A stretch of 64,000 nucleotides of DNA, taken from the NCBI RefSeq assembly GCF_046233715.1, contig NZ_JBJNRJ010000016.1, forward strand, positions 1 to 64,000, in the 5' to 3' direction. Made by a program: the position numbers and the translations under genes. This document shows, in pieces, positions 1 through 8,766 of this stretch. Origin of the DNA: Trujillonella humicola (lineage in GTDB: Bacteria; Actinomycetota; Actinomycetes; Mycobacteriales; Geodermatophilaceae). The notes under the pieces were generated by a model. That model searched no databases. It saw only the letters and a program-made list of their open reading frames with translations, and was not told the DNA's origin. How positions within the stretch are numbered: the first letter of the stretch is position 1; each line of letters starts with the position of its first letter.

Positions 1-68
1 ACAGTGCCGCCGGGAACCTGTCACCAATCACCTACGAGACGACCGCGCTCGACCGAGCAGCGGCATAG
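1..68 (+). CDS. IS3-type transposase (OrfB), C-terminal end only
   Basis: Reading from base 3 to the TAG at 66-68 gives about 21 residues containing NLSPITYETTALDRAA. This matches the usual end of IS3-family OrfB transposases, a DDE integrase-core protein that ends in a G-x-LSPxxYE type tail. The rest of the gene lies before the window. The recognised stretch is very short, so the family is likely but not certain. Confidence 0.6.
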   Translation, partial: SAAGNLSPITYETTALDRAAA

Positions 69-99
69 GGAAGCCCTCCACGATCTCGGGGGAACCACA
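1..99 (+). mobile_element. Right end of an insertion sequence (probable IS3 family)
   Basis: The transposase tail stops at 68. The next 30 bases run to a CCACA end near 99, as expected for a terminal inverted repeat starting TGTGG on the other strand. The left end and any target duplication are outside the window, so the exact boundary is inferred. Confidence 0.4.
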
Positions 100-154
100 G
101 TCGAGGCCTTCCGGTCGGGCAGCTTGGTCGCTTCCGATCTTGGAAGGCCTCGAC
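100..154. repeat. Perfect 13-bp inverted repeat beside the IS end
   Basis: GTCGAGGCCTTCC at 100-112 is the exact reverse complement of 142-154, with a 29-base loop. It abuts the inferred IS end. It could be a strong transcript hairpin without a U-tract, or part of an older mobile-element end. Confidence 0.6.
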
Positions 155-200
155 CCCATCCCGGCCTCAACTCACACGCGCGAGTCCCTCACACCCACCG

Positions 201-374
201 CAGGTACGAAGAGCCCGCATAGCGGGCACGGCTCGCATCGCCGGCGAGGCGTCGGTGGAGATCTCTCTGCATGTCCTGGAGGGACGGATCTGCGAGCTCG
301 AGGTCTTTGCCGGCGGCAGGGTCCTCGTGCCGCTCGCTGATGTGAGCGTCCTGACCGACATCGATGTCGCCTGA
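201..374 (+). pseudogene. Remnant of a small hypothetical protein, C-terminal part
   Basis: The frame ending at TGA 372-374 reads like real protein: a segment containing VEISLHVLEGRICELEVFAG, then VPLADVSVLTDIDVA. It resembles small actinobacterial proteins of the form hydrophobic-xx-L-x-V-x-x-G-x-L-x-x-LEI/V, though I cannot name the family. No convincing start or ribosome site lies upstream. The frame stays open back to the transposase stop, so the N-terminus was probably lost when the IS inserted. It is a remnant unless expression starts at an unusual codon. Confidence 0.45.
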
Positions 375-418
375 GTTGCTGCGAGAACTGGCTCCGAGCG
401 GCCCACTCGCGACTCGGG

Positions 419-616
419 TCACCGCGTGGGTGACTTCGGCAGTCGCCGGAGTCGAAGCCAGAGGATCGCCACCCCTCCCGCGCCGGAGACGGCACCGGCG
501 ACTACCAGTCCTTTGCCACTCGTCCAGTCGGCCAAGACGGACAGCAGACCGACGGCGAGAGCCCACACGATCATGAGCACTGCGGTGAGGACCGCCCAGG
601 TCGTCTGCTTCGTCAT
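419..616 (-). CDS. Small two-helix membrane protein, hypothetical
   Basis: A 65-residue protein starting MTKQTTWAVLT. It has two hydrophobic stretches (about residues 6-26 and 33-52), separated by a short loop with a Trp and Lys, and an Arg/Lys-rich tail (LRLRRLPKSPTR). The ATG at 614-616 was chosen because upstream in-frame sequence looks non-coding. No clear ribosome site is visible. I do not recognise the family; the topology alone supports a small inner-membrane protein. Confidence 0.5.
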   Translation of the reverse strand: MTKQTTWAVLTAVLMIVWALAVGLLSVLADWTSGKGLVVAGAVSGAGGVAILWLRLRRLPKSPTR

Positions 617-1029
617 CGCGCCAGGATGCGCCGCGCGTCGCCCCGAAAGCAGGCCGGGCGACCGGACTCCCCCGAACGTGCAGGCCACAAGATCGATCTG
701 TCTCATGTGCCGCCCCCCGAGCGAGCGGGCCAAGGGTCCCAGCGCGGCCCACTCGAGGACACCGGTCTGCAGCGGTTGCAGACGCAACAGTGTGCGCAGG
801 TGGGTAGTCCTCGAGCCGGAAGTTGCACATCAGCGCACAGCGTCCCGACTCGGGCGCCCGTGTTCCACAGGCCGCCCTCTGGGACGCCGGCGAGCGAGTG
901 TAGGGCGCCGTCCTTCCGTCGTCCTCGGCGGCGTCGCCGACGGTGCGGCGGTGACCGTCCCGCGGCGGCCGTCGCGCGGCGAGCAAGCGCCCACGCGCCG
1001 CTCGGCCGGTGGAGGAGCGTGATCGTTCT
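617..1029. other. Stretch without a recognisable gene
   Basis: No frame on either strand gives a protein-like product. Long frames crossing here are high-G+C shadows. The only structure seen is a diverged copy of the hairpin element at about 868-920. Confidence 0.5.
868..920 (-). repeat. Hairpin element, diverged copy E
   Basis: On the minus strand GGAAGGAC is followed by a C-rich arm (902-909) that can pair with 870-878 with one bulged base. The inner part contains CTCGCTCG. This matches the layout of the better copies at 18975-19032, 57822-57880 and 62961-63020, but more loosely. Confidence 0.35.
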
Positions 1030-1035
1030 TAGACT
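1030..1035 (+). promoter_or_regulatory. -10 element (TAGACT) of a leaderless promoter
   Basis: TAGACT ends 6 bases before the GTG at 1042. No ribosome-binding site precedes the GTG, so transcription most likely starts at or next to the start codon. Confidence 0.5.
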
Positions 1036-1041
1036 CCGGGG

Positions 1042-2238
1042 GTGCAGATCCCCTTCAACTCCTCCGAGCGGGCCAGCCTCGGTGTCGAGTGGGAGCTGAT
1101 GCTGGTCGACCGGGAGACCCGTGAGCTGACCGCGGGGGCGATCGAGATCCTCGCGGAGCTGACCCCCGAGGGCGAGACCGAACCGGCCAAGGCCAAGCAC
1201 GAGCTGCTGCAGTCGACCGTCGAGGTGATCACCGGGGTCTGCACGACCGTCGCGGAGGCGAAGGCCGACCTGGCCGGCACCGTCGCGGAGGTCGCGGCCG
1301 CCGCCGACCGCCGCGGGCTGGACCTGATGTGCGCGGGCACCCACCCGTTCACCGACTGGCAGACCCAGCGCATCTCGCCGAAGGAGCGCTACCTCGAGCT
1401 GGTCGAGAAGATGCAGTGGCTGGCCCGCCGGCTGCAGATCTTCGGCGTCCACGTGCACGTGGGGGTGCGCGCGCCGGAGAAGGCCGTGCCGATCGTCAAC
1501 GCGCTCACCCAGTACGTGCCGCACTTCCTGGCGCTGTCGGCGTCCTCGCCGTACTGGGTCGGCGCCGACACCGGGCTGGCCTCGGCGCGCAGCAAGGTCT
1601 TCGAGTCGATGCCGACGGCGGGCCTGCCGTATCAGCTCTCCGGCTGGCCGCAGTTCGAGAGCTACATGGAGACGCTGATCTCCACCCACGCGATCGAGAC
1701 CGTCCGCGAGGTGTGGTGGGACATCCGCCCGCACCCGGACTTCGGCACCGTCGAGCTGAGGATCTGCGACGGCCTGCCCACCCTCGACGAGGTCGGCGTC
1801 GTCGCCGCCTTCTCCCAGTGCCTGGTCGAGCAGTTCGACACCCAGCTCGATCGGGGCTACACGCTGCCGACACCGCCGGACTGGGTGCTGCGGGAGAACA
1901 AGTGGCGGGCGGCCCGCTACGGGCTGGACGCCGACATCGTGGTGGACGAGAAGGGCACGGTCCGGCCGGTGCGCCAGGCGCTGCTCGACCTCGCCGAGGA
2001 CCTCGCGCCCACCGCCCGCCGGCTGGGCTGCGCCGACGAGCTGGCCGACATCGAGCGGGTGCTCGCCGCCGGTGCGTCCTACCAGCGGCAGCGGGCCGTC
2101 GCCGCCGCGCACGACGGCGACCTGCGGGCGGTGGTGGACGCGCTGGTGGCCGAGCTGCGCGACGGCCTCGGCGCCACGCCGTCCGGCACCGCCCGGCCGG
2201 CCGGCGGTCCGTCGCCCGCGCCGGGGTCGGCGGCATGA
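1042..2238 (+). CDS. Carboxylate-amine ligase, glutamate-cysteine ligase (GCS2/YbdK) family
   Basis: A 398-residue member of the GCS2 family, which forms gamma-glutamyl amide bonds using ATP. The signature start LGVEWELMLVD (residues about 13-23), the HVHVGVR segment near residue 140 and WWDIRPHPDFGTVELR near 225-240 are typical. Many actinobacterial members are annotated glutamate-cysteine ligase, but YbdK-type enzymes have weak or unknown activity, so the true substrate is open. The last 30 residues are Pro/Gly/Ala-rich and probably unstructured. Its stop overlaps the next start (ATGA), so the two genes are translationally coupled. The GTG start fits the leaderless promoter. Confidence 0.85.
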   Translation: MQIPFNSSERASLGVEWELMLVDRETRELTAGAIEILAELTPEGETEPAKAKHELLQSTVEVITGVCTTVAEAKADLAGTVAEVAAAADRRGLDLMCAGTHPFTDWQTQRISPKERYLELVEKMQWLARRLQIFGVHVHVGVRAPEKAVPIVNALTQYVPHFLALSASSPYWVGADTGLASARSKVFESMPTAGLPYQLSGWPQFESYMETLISTHAIETVREVWWDIRPHPDFGTVELRICDGLPTLDEVGVVAAFSQCLVEQFDTQLDRGYTLPTPPDWVLRENKWRAARYGLDADIVVDEKGTVRPVRQALLDLAEDLAPTARRLGCADELADIERVLAAGASYQRQRAVAAAHDGDLRAVVDALVAELRDGLGATPSGTARPAGGPSPAPGSAA

Positions 2239-3485
2239 CGTCGGTCGTCGACGATCTCGGGGCGGCGGTCGACCGGTGGACCAGCGACCGCGAGCACCGG
2301 CTGGTCGCCGTCCGCCGGCACCTGCACGCCCACCCGGAGCTGGCCTACGCGGAGTTCGAGACCACCTCCTTCCTCGAGCAGAAGCTGCGCGACGCCGGGT
2401 TGACGCCCAAGCGGCTGCCCAGCGGCACGGGCCTGGTCGTCGAGGTCGGCTCGGGGGAGGGCCCTGTCGTGGTCCTCCGCGGGGACATCGACGCCCTGCC
2501 CATCCCCGACCTCAAGGACGTCCCCTACGCCTCGACCCGCGAGGGCATGTGCCACGCGTGTGGGCACGACGTGCACACGACCGCCGTCCTCGGGGTCGCG
2601 CTGGCCCTCGCCTCGCTCGACGGGCTGCCCGGCACCGTCCGCTGCGTCTTCCAGCCGGCCGAGGAGACGGTGCCCGGCGGGGCGACCGGGGTGGTGGCCG
2701 CCGGCGTCCTCGACGGCGCGTCCCGCGCCTTCGCGCTCCACTGCGACCCGTCACTCCCGGCCGGCTCCGTGGGCCTGCGGACGGGGGCGATCACCGCCGC
2801 CTGCGACCGGATGGACGTCGTCCTCACCGGCCCCGGCGGGCACACCGCCCGGCCGCAGATGACCGTCGACCTCGTCGACGCCCTCGGCCGGCTGATCACC
2901 GACCTGCCCGGCCTGCTCTCCCGCCAGGTCGACCCGCGGGCGGGCATGTCGGTGGTGTGGGGCGCGGTCCGCGCCGGGAAGGCCGCGAACGCCATCCCCC
3001 AGCGCGGCCAGCTGAGCGGCACCGTCCGGGTGCTGGACCGCGAGGCGTGGCAGTCCGCCGAGGAGCTGCTGCGCGGCCTGGTCGAGCGGGTCGCCGCCAC
3101 CACGGGCGCGAGCGTGGAGGTCGACTACGTGCGCGGCGTGCCACCGGTGGTCAACGACCCGCGGGCCGTCGCGCTGCTGCGCTCGGCGGCGATCGAGACC
3201 GTGGGTGCCGACGGCGTCCGGCTGTCGCCGCAGAGCATGGGCGGGGAGGACTTCGGCTGGTTCGCCGACGTCCTGCCGATCGCGCTCGCCCGGCTGGGCA
3301 CCCACGGCGGCGGGCCCCCGCTGGACCTGCACCGCGGCACGTTCGACGTCGACGAGCAGGCCATCGGGGTGGCCGTGCGGCTGCTGGCCCGCACCGCGCT
3401 GCACGCCCTCGTCGCCGACCGCGGGACCCCCTCGGAGGGCCGCTCCCCGGCACCCGGCCGCCCGGCGCCACGGGAGCGCCGGTAG
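2235..3485 (+). CDS. M20-family metallo-amidohydrolase
   Basis: A 416-residue zinc hydrolase of the M20D/amidohydrolase type, which removes acyl or amide groups from N-acyl amino acids and related compounds. Seen: HAHPELAYAE near the start, the metal-binding stretch RGDIDALP, then CHACGHDVHTT, and FQPAEE with the catalytic Glu pair. MGGEDFGWF near the C-terminus is also typical. It starts inside the stop of the ligase gene, so both are probably made together. Mycobacterial AmiA1/AmiB1 are the nearest named relatives I can suggest. The last 25 residues are Pro/Arg-rich. The substrate cannot be told from sequence. Confidence 0.88.
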   Translation: MTSVVDDLGAAVDRWTSDREHRLVAVRRHLHAHPELAYAEFETTSFLEQKLRDAGLTPKRLPSGTGLVVEVGSGEGPVVVLRGDIDALPIPDLKDVPYASTREGMCHACGHDVHTTAVLGVALALASLDGLPGTVRCVFQPAEETVPGGATGVVAAGVLDGASRAFALHCDPSLPAGSVGLRTGAITAACDRMDVVLTGPGGHTARPQMTVDLVDALGRLITDLPGLLSRQVDPRAGMSVVWGAVRAGKAANAIPQRGQLSGTVRVLDREAWQSAEELLRGLVERVAATTGASVEVDYVRGVPPVVNDPRAVALLRSAAIETVGADGVRLSPQSMGGEDFGWFADVLPIALARLGTHGGGPPLDLHRGTFDVDEQAIGVAVRLLARTALHALVADRGTPSEGRSPAPGRPAPRERR

Positions 3486-3540
3486 AACGGTCCCAGCGCG
3501 CACCGCCTCTCCGGAGGCCCGGAAGCACCGGAGCCCATCG

Positions 3541-5502
3541 ATGAGTTCCCCCGCACAGCCGGCCCCGGCCGACGCCACACCCGTCGAGGACCACGTCCCG
3601 GCCGAGCACGAGGTCCCCGACGACCTCGTGCTGGCCGGCGAGTTCCCCGCCGCGACCCGCGAGCAGTGGCGCGAGCTCGTCGCCGGTGTGCTGCGCAAGG
3701 CCGGCCGCGAGGACCTGCCCGAGCGCGCCGAGGACGCCCTGCGCCGCACCGTGGCCACCGGCGTGAGCGTGGCCCCGCTGTACACCGCCGAGGACGCCGG
3801 CGACCTGCCCACCGCGGTCGGCGTCCCCGGCATCCCGCCGTTCGTGCGGGGCGCGCGCGCCGGCGCGGCGGGGGAGACCGCCGCCGGCGGCGCCGACAGC
3901 GACGTGCCCGGCGGCTGGGACGTGCGCCAGCGGCACGCGGACCCCGACGTGGCAGCCACCCGGGAGGCGATCGCTGCCGACCTGGAGAACGGCGTCTCCT
4001 CGCTGTGGCTGGTGGTCGGCGAGGGCGCCGTCCCGGTGGGCTCGCTCGGCGAGGTGCTCGCCGACGTCTACCTCGACCTGGCGCCGGTCACGGTGCAGGG
4101 CGGGACGGCGGCGGCCGAGGCGTTCCTCTCGCTGATCGACAGCCGCGACGACATCGCCCCCGGCGGGTCGCTGGGGCTGGACCCGCTCGGCGTGCAGGCG
4201 ACGACCGGACAGGAGCAGGACCTGTCGGGCCTCGCCGGCCTCGCCCGCCGGGCGATGGCCCACCCGGGCCTGCGCACCGTGGCCGTCGACGCCACCGTGG
4301 TGCACGACGCCGGCGGCGGCGCGGTCGAGGAGCTCGGCTGCTCGCTGGCCGCGGGCGTCGCCTACCTGCGCGCGCTCACCGACGGCGGTCTCTCCGTCGA
4401 CGAGGCGTTCGGCCAGCTCGACTTCCGATACGCCGCCACCGCGGACCAGTTCACGACCATCGCCGCCCTGCGCGCCGCGCGCCGGCTGTGGGACCGCGTC
4501 GGCGAGCTCTCCGGCGCCTCGCCCGCGGCCCGCGCCCAGCGCCAGCACGCGGTCACCTCCTCGGTGATGACCACCCGGCGCGACCCCTGGGTGAACATGC
4601 TGCGGACGACGGTCGCCTGCTTCGCCGCGGGCGTGGGCGGGGCCGACGTCGTCACCGTCCAGCCGTTCGACGCCGCCCTCGGCCTGCCCGACGCCTTCTC
4701 CCGGCGGATCGCGCGCAACACCCAGAGCCTGCTGGTGGAGGAGGGGTCGCTGGCCCGCGTCCTCGACCCCGCCGGCGGCTCCTGGTACGTCGAGTCGCTC
4801 ACCGAGGACCTCGCGCAGGCCGCGTGGACGTGGTTCACCGAGATCGAGCGAGCCGGTGGCATCGTCCGGGCGCTGGCCGACGGGCTGGTCCGCGATCGGG
4901 TGACCGCGGCCTGGGAGGAGCGCCGGAAGCACCTGGCGACGCGGTCGGACGCGATCACCGGCGTCAGCGAGTTCCCGAACCTCACCGAGAAGCTCCCGCA
5001 GCGCAAGCCGACCGCGGAGGTCCTCCCGGCCACCGGCGCCGGCCTGCCGCGCGTGCGCGCCGCGCAGGAGTTCGAGGAGCTGCGCGACCGCGCCGACGCC
5101 GCACCGCAGCGCCCGCGCGTCTACCTCGCCACCCTCGGTCCCGAGGCCCGGCACACCGCCCGCGCCTCCTTCGCCGCGAACCTCTTCCAGGCCGGCGGCC
5201 TGGAGACCCCCGCCGCCGACGGCGCCTCCGGCCTCGCCGACGCCGGGACGACGGTGGCCTGCATCTGCGGCACCGACAAGGACTACGCCGGGTCGGCCGC
5301 GGCGCTCGCCGCCGAGCTGCGGGCCGCCGGCGCCACCGCGGTGTGGCTGGCGGGCAAGCCGTCCCTGGCGGTGGACGGCGTCGACGGGTACGTGTACGCC
5401 GGATGCGACGCGCTGCAGGCGCTGCGCACCGCCCACGAGCAGCTGGGAGTCCCGGATGGTCGCCAGAATGGCCATTCCGGCGACTCGGACGGGCAGGAGT
5501 GA
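3541..5502 (+). CDS. mutA: Methylmalonyl-CoA mutase, small (beta) subunit
   Basis: A 653-residue subunit that pairs with MutB to isomerise methylmalonyl-CoA to succinyl-CoA. The TIM-barrel part is recognisable (LGLDPLGV, TSSVMTTRRDPWVNMLRTT, VDEAFGQLDFRYAATADQF). The C-terminal domain (about residues 520-650) has the fold position of the B12 domain but lacks the DxHxxG cobalamin motif, as expected for the non-catalytic subunit. The ATG at 3541 was chosen because upstream in-frame sequence belongs to a shadow of the M20 gene. The stop lies 4 bases before mutB. Confidence 0.93.
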   Translation: MSSPAQPAPADATPVEDHVPAEHEVPDDLVLAGEFPAATREQWRELVAGVLRKAGREDLPERAEDALRRTVATGVSVAPLYTAEDAGDLPTAVGVPGIPPFVRGARAGAAGETAAGGADSDVPGGWDVRQRHADPDVAATREAIAADLENGVSSLWLVVGEGAVPVGSLGEVLADVYLDLAPVTVQGGTAAAEAFLSLIDSRDDIAPGGSLGLDPLGVQATTGQEQDLSGLAGLARRAMAHPGLRTVAVDATVVHDAGGGAVEELGCSLAAGVAYLRALTDGGLSVDEAFGQLDFRYAATADQFTTIAALRAARRLWDRVGELSGASPAARAQRQHAVTSSVMTTRRDPWVNMLRTTVACFAAGVGGADVVTVQPFDAALGLPDAFSRRIARNTQSLLVEEGSLARVLDPAGGSWYVESLTEDLAQAAWTWFTEIERAGGIVRALADGLVRDRVTAAWEERRKHLATRSDAITGVSEFPNLTEKLPQRKPTAEVLPATGAGLPRVRAAQEFEELRDRADAAPQRPRVYLATLGPEARHTARASFAANLFQAGGLETPAADGASGLADAGTTVACICGTDKDYAGSAAALAAELRAAGATAVWLAGKPSLAVDGVDGYVYAGCDALQALRTAHEQLGVPDGRQNGHSGDSDGQE

Positions 5503-5506
5503 CGGC

Positions 5507-7726
5507 ATGACCACCATCCCCGACTTCGGGTCCGCCGAGCTGGGCCGCCCCGCGGCCAGTGGTTCGGGCGGGGCATCGCCGGACGACTGGGCCAAGCGCT
5601 ACGAGGAGGCCACCGGCCGCAGCGTCGCCGAGGCCACCTGGCACACGCCCGAGGGCATCGACGTCCCGCCGCTGTTCACCCCCGCCGACCTGGCCGGCGT
5701 CGACTTCCTGGACACCTACCCGGGGCTGCCGCCGTTCCTGCGCGGGCCCTACCCGACCATGTACACGACGCAGCCGTGGACGGTCCGCCAGTACGCGGGC
5801 TTCTCGACCGCCGCGGCGTCCAACGCCTTCTACCGGCGCAACCTCGCCGCCGGGCAGAAGGGGCTGTCGGTGGCCTTCGACCTGGCCACGCACCGCGGCT
5901 ACGACTCCGACCACCCGCGGGTGAAGGGCGACGTCGGCATGGCCGGCGTGGCGATCGACTCGATCCTGGACATGCGGCAGCTGTTCGACGGCATCCCGCT
6001 GGACCGGATGAGCGTCTCGATGACCATGAACGGCGCGGTGCTGCCGGTGCTGGCGCTCTACGTCGTCGCCGCCGAGGAGCAGGGGGTGGCCCCCGAGCAG
6101 CTCGCCGGGACCATCCAGAACGACATCCTCAAGGAGTTCATGGTCCGCAACACCTACATCTACCCGCCCGGGCCCTCGCTGCAGATCATCAGCGACATCT
6201 TCGCCTTCACCGCGCAGAAGATGCCGCGCTTCAACTCCATCTCGATCTCCGGCTACCACATCCAGGAGGCCGGGGCGACCGCCGACCTGGAGCTGGCCTA
6301 CACGCTGGCCGACGGCGTCGAGTACCTGAAGGCGGGCCGGTCCGCCGGGATGGACGTCGACACGTTCGCCCCGCGGCTGAGCTTCTTCTGGGCGATCGGC
6401 ATGAACTTCTTCATGGAGGTCGCCAAGATGCGGGCCGGGCGCCTGCTGTGGGCCAAGCTCGTGAAGGAGGCCGGCGGCACCTCGCCCAAGTCGCAGTCGC
6501 TGCGCACCCACTCGCAGACCTCGGGCTGGTCGCTGACCGCGCAGGACGTCTACAACAACGTCGTCCGCACCTGCCTGGAGGCGATGGCCGCCACCCAGGG
6601 CCACACCCAGTCGCTGCACACCAACGCCCTGGACGAGGCGCTGGCCCTGCCCACCGACTTCTCCGCCCGGATCGCCCGCAACACCCAGCTGCTGCTGCAG
6701 CAGGAGTCGGGCACCACCCGGGTCGCCGACCCGTGGGGCGGCTCGGCGTACGTGGAGAAGCTGACCTACGACCTGGCCCGCCGGGCGTGGGCGCACATCC
6801 AGGAGGTCGCCGAGCACGGCGGCATGGCCCGCGCGATCGACGACGGCATCCCGAAGATGCGCATCGAGGAGGCCGCGGCCCGCACCCAGGCCCGGATCGA
6901 CTCCGGCCGCCAGCCGGTCATCGGCGTGAACAAGTACCGGGTGGACGCCGACGAGGCCATCGAGGTCCTCCGCGTCGACAACGCCCAGGTGCTGGCCGAG
7001 CAGACCGCCAAGCTGGAACGGCTGCGGGCCGAGCGCGACGAGGCGGCCGCCCGCGAGGCGCTGTCCCGGCTGACCGACGCCGCCCGCGCCGCCGCCGAGG
7101 GCCGCCGCGGCAACGACCTGGACGCCAACCTGCTGAAGCTGTCGATCGACGCCGCCCGCGCCAAGGCCACGGTGGGGGAGATCTCCGATGCGCTGGAGGC
7201 CGTCTACGGGCGGCACCAGGCGCAGATCCGCACCATCTCCGGTGTGTACCGCGACGAGGCAGGAGCGTCCGGGCCCGTGGAGGAGACGCGCGCGCTGGCC
7301 GAGGCGTTCGAGGAGGCCGAGGGCCGCCGTCCGCGGATCCTCGTGGCCAAGATGGGTCAGGACGGCCACGACCGCGGCCAGAAGGTCATCGCGACCGCGT
7401 TCGCCGACCTCGGCTTCGACGTCGACGTGGGCCCGCTGTTCTCCACGCCGGAGGAGGTCGCCCGGCAGGCGGTGGAGGCCGACGTGCACGTCGTCGGCGT
7501 CTCGTCGCTGGCCGCCGGCCACCTCACGCTCGTGCCCGCGCTCAAGGAGGCGCTGGCCGAGCTCGGCGCCGACGACGTCGTCATCGTGGTCGGCGGGGTC
7601 ATCCCGCCCGACGACGTGCCGACGCTCAAGGAGATGGGCGCCGCCGAGGTCTTCCTGCCCGGCACGGTCATCGCCGAGGCCGCGCAGGGGCTGCTGCGAA
7701 CGCTGTCCGCGCGCCTCGGTCACTGA
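5507..7726 (+). CDS. mutB: Methylmalonyl-CoA mutase, large (alpha) subunit
   Basis: A 739-residue catalytic subunit of adenosylcobalamin-dependent methylmalonyl-CoA mutase. Seen: YPGLPPFLRGPYPTMY and KGLSVAFDLATHRGYDSDHP of the substrate barrel, and the B12-binding motif DGHDRG at residues 619-624, whose His621 ligates cobalt. CAGGAG at 5494-5499 is a good ribosome site for the ATG at 5507, four bases after mutA. The TGA shares one base with the meaB ATG. mutA, mutB and meaB form a clear operon for propionate, odd-chain fatty acid and branched amino-acid breakdown. Confidence 0.95.
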   Translation: MTTIPDFGSAELGRPAASGSGGASPDDWAKRYEEATGRSVAEATWHTPEGIDVPPLFTPADLAGVDFLDTYPGLPPFLRGPYPTMYTTQPWTVRQYAGFSTAAASNAFYRRNLAAGQKGLSVAFDLATHRGYDSDHPRVKGDVGMAGVAIDSILDMRQLFDGIPLDRMSVSMTMNGAVLPVLALYVVAAEEQGVAPEQLAGTIQNDILKEFMVRNTYIYPPGPSLQIISDIFAFTAQKMPRFNSISISGYHIQEAGATADLELAYTLADGVEYLKAGRSAGMDVDTFAPRLSFFWAIGMNFFMEVAKMRAGRLLWAKLVKEAGGTSPKSQSLRTHSQTSGWSLTAQDVYNNVVRTCLEAMAATQGHTQSLHTNALDEALALPTDFSARIARNTQLLLQQESGTTRVADPWGGSAYVEKLTYDLARRAWAHIQEVAEHGGMARAIDDGIPKMRIEEAAARTQARIDSGRQPVIGVNKYRVDADEAIEVLRVDNAQVLAEQTAKLERLRAERDEAAAREALSRLTDAARAAAEGRRGNDLDANLLKLSIDAARAKATVGEISDALEAVYGRHQAQIRTISGVYRDEAGASGPVEETRALAEAFEEAEGRRPRILVAKMGQDGHDRGQKVIATAFADLGFDVDVGPLFSTPEEVARQAVEADVHVVGVSSLAAGHLTLVPALKEALAELGADDVVIVVGGVIPPDDVPTLKEMGAAEVFLPGTVIAEAAQGLLRTLSARLGH

Positions 7727-8766
7727 TGGGCGCTGTCGACGTCGCGGCGCTCGTCGACGGGGTCCTGGCCGGCGACCGGCGGTCGATGGCGCGCGCCATC
7801 ACCCTCGTCGAGTCCCGGCGGGCCGACCACCGCGAGCGCGCGCAGGAGCTGCTGGTCGAGCTGCTGCCGCACGCCGGTGGCGCCCGGCGGGTGGGCATCA
7901 GCGGGGTCCCCGGCGTCGGCAAGTCCACGTTCATCGACCAGCTGGGCTCCACCCTCACCGGCGCCGGCTCGAAGGTGGCGGTGCTCGCCGTCGACCCCTC
8001 CTCGGCGCGCTCCGGGGGGTCGATCCTGGGGGACAAGACGCGGATGCAGCGGCTGTCGGTCGACCCGCGCGCCTTCGTGCGGCCCTCGCCCACCGCGGGC
8101 ACCCTCGGCGGGGTGGCCCAGGCGACCCGGGAGTCGATGGTGGTGGTCGAGGCCGCCGGCCACGACGTCGTCCTGGTCGAGACCGTGGGCGTCGGGCAGT
8201 CGGAGGTCACCGTCGCCGAGATGGTCGACTCCTTCCTCTTCCTGACGCTGGCCCGCACCGGCGACCAGCTGCAGGGCATCAAGCGCGGCATCCTCGAGAT
8301 CGCCGACGTGATCGCGGTGAACAAGGCCGACGGGCCCGGCGCCGCCGACGCCCGCAAGGCTGCCCGCGAGCTGGCCGGCGCCATCCGCATGCTGCGCGGC
8401 CACGGCGAGGACTGGGACGTGCCGGTCATGACCTGCGCGGGGCTGACCGGCGAGGGCCTCGACGAGGTCTGGGCCAAGCTGGTCGAGCACCAGGACCGGG
8501 CGAGGGCCTCGGGCGCCTTGGACGAGCGCCGGCGCACCCAGCAGGTGCGCTGGACCTGGCAGCTGGTGCGCAGCGGCCTGGAGCACCGGCTGCGGGCGCA
8601 CCCCGGCGTGCGGTCGCGCGGGCCGGAGCTCGAGCGGGCCGTGCTGGCCGGCGAGGTCACACCGGCCGGTGCCGCGCAGGAGCTGCTGGAGCTGTTCCTG
8701 CACGGCCCGGACGAGGCGCGGAGCACCCCCGACGGTGCCGCCGGGAAGGGGCCGGGCAGCCCGTGA
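7726..8766 (+). CDS. meaB: Methylmalonyl-CoA mutase-associated G3E GTPase MeaB
   Basis: A 346-residue GTPase that protects mutase and gates loading of its B12 cofactor. The P-loop GVPGVGKST is at residues 60-68; VDPSSARSGGSILGDKTRM, ETVGVGQSE (switch region) and NKADGPG (guanine recognition) follow in the family order. Length is usual for MeaB/ArgK. The ATG overlaps the mutB stop by one base and its own stop overlaps the next GTG by three. Confidence 0.95.
   Translation: MGAVDVAALVDGVLAGDRRSMARAITLVESRRADHRERAQELLVELLPHAGGARRVGISGVPGVGKSTFIDQLGSTLTGAGSKVAVLAVDPSSARSGGSILGDKTRMQRLSVDPRAFVRPSPTAGTLGGVAQATRESMVVVEAAGHDVVLVETVGVGQSEVTVAEMVDSFLFLTLARTGDQLQGIKRGILEIADVIAVNKADGPGAADARKAARELAGAIRMLRGHGEDWDVPVMTCAGLTGEGLDEVWAKLVEHQDRARASGALDERRRTQQVRWTWQLVRSGLEHRLRAHPGVRSRGPELERAVLAGEVTPAGAAQELLELFLHGPDEARSTPDGAAGKGPGSP

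Noticed and set aside
626..1099. 157-residue plus-strand frame
   Set aside because: Arg/Pro/Ser-rich, runs into the ligase gene in another frame and resembles no protein.
4982..7723. 913-residue minus-strand frame opposite mutB
   Set aside because: It has the Gly/Arg/His-rich composition of a high-G+C antisense shadow and no family features; mutB is certain.
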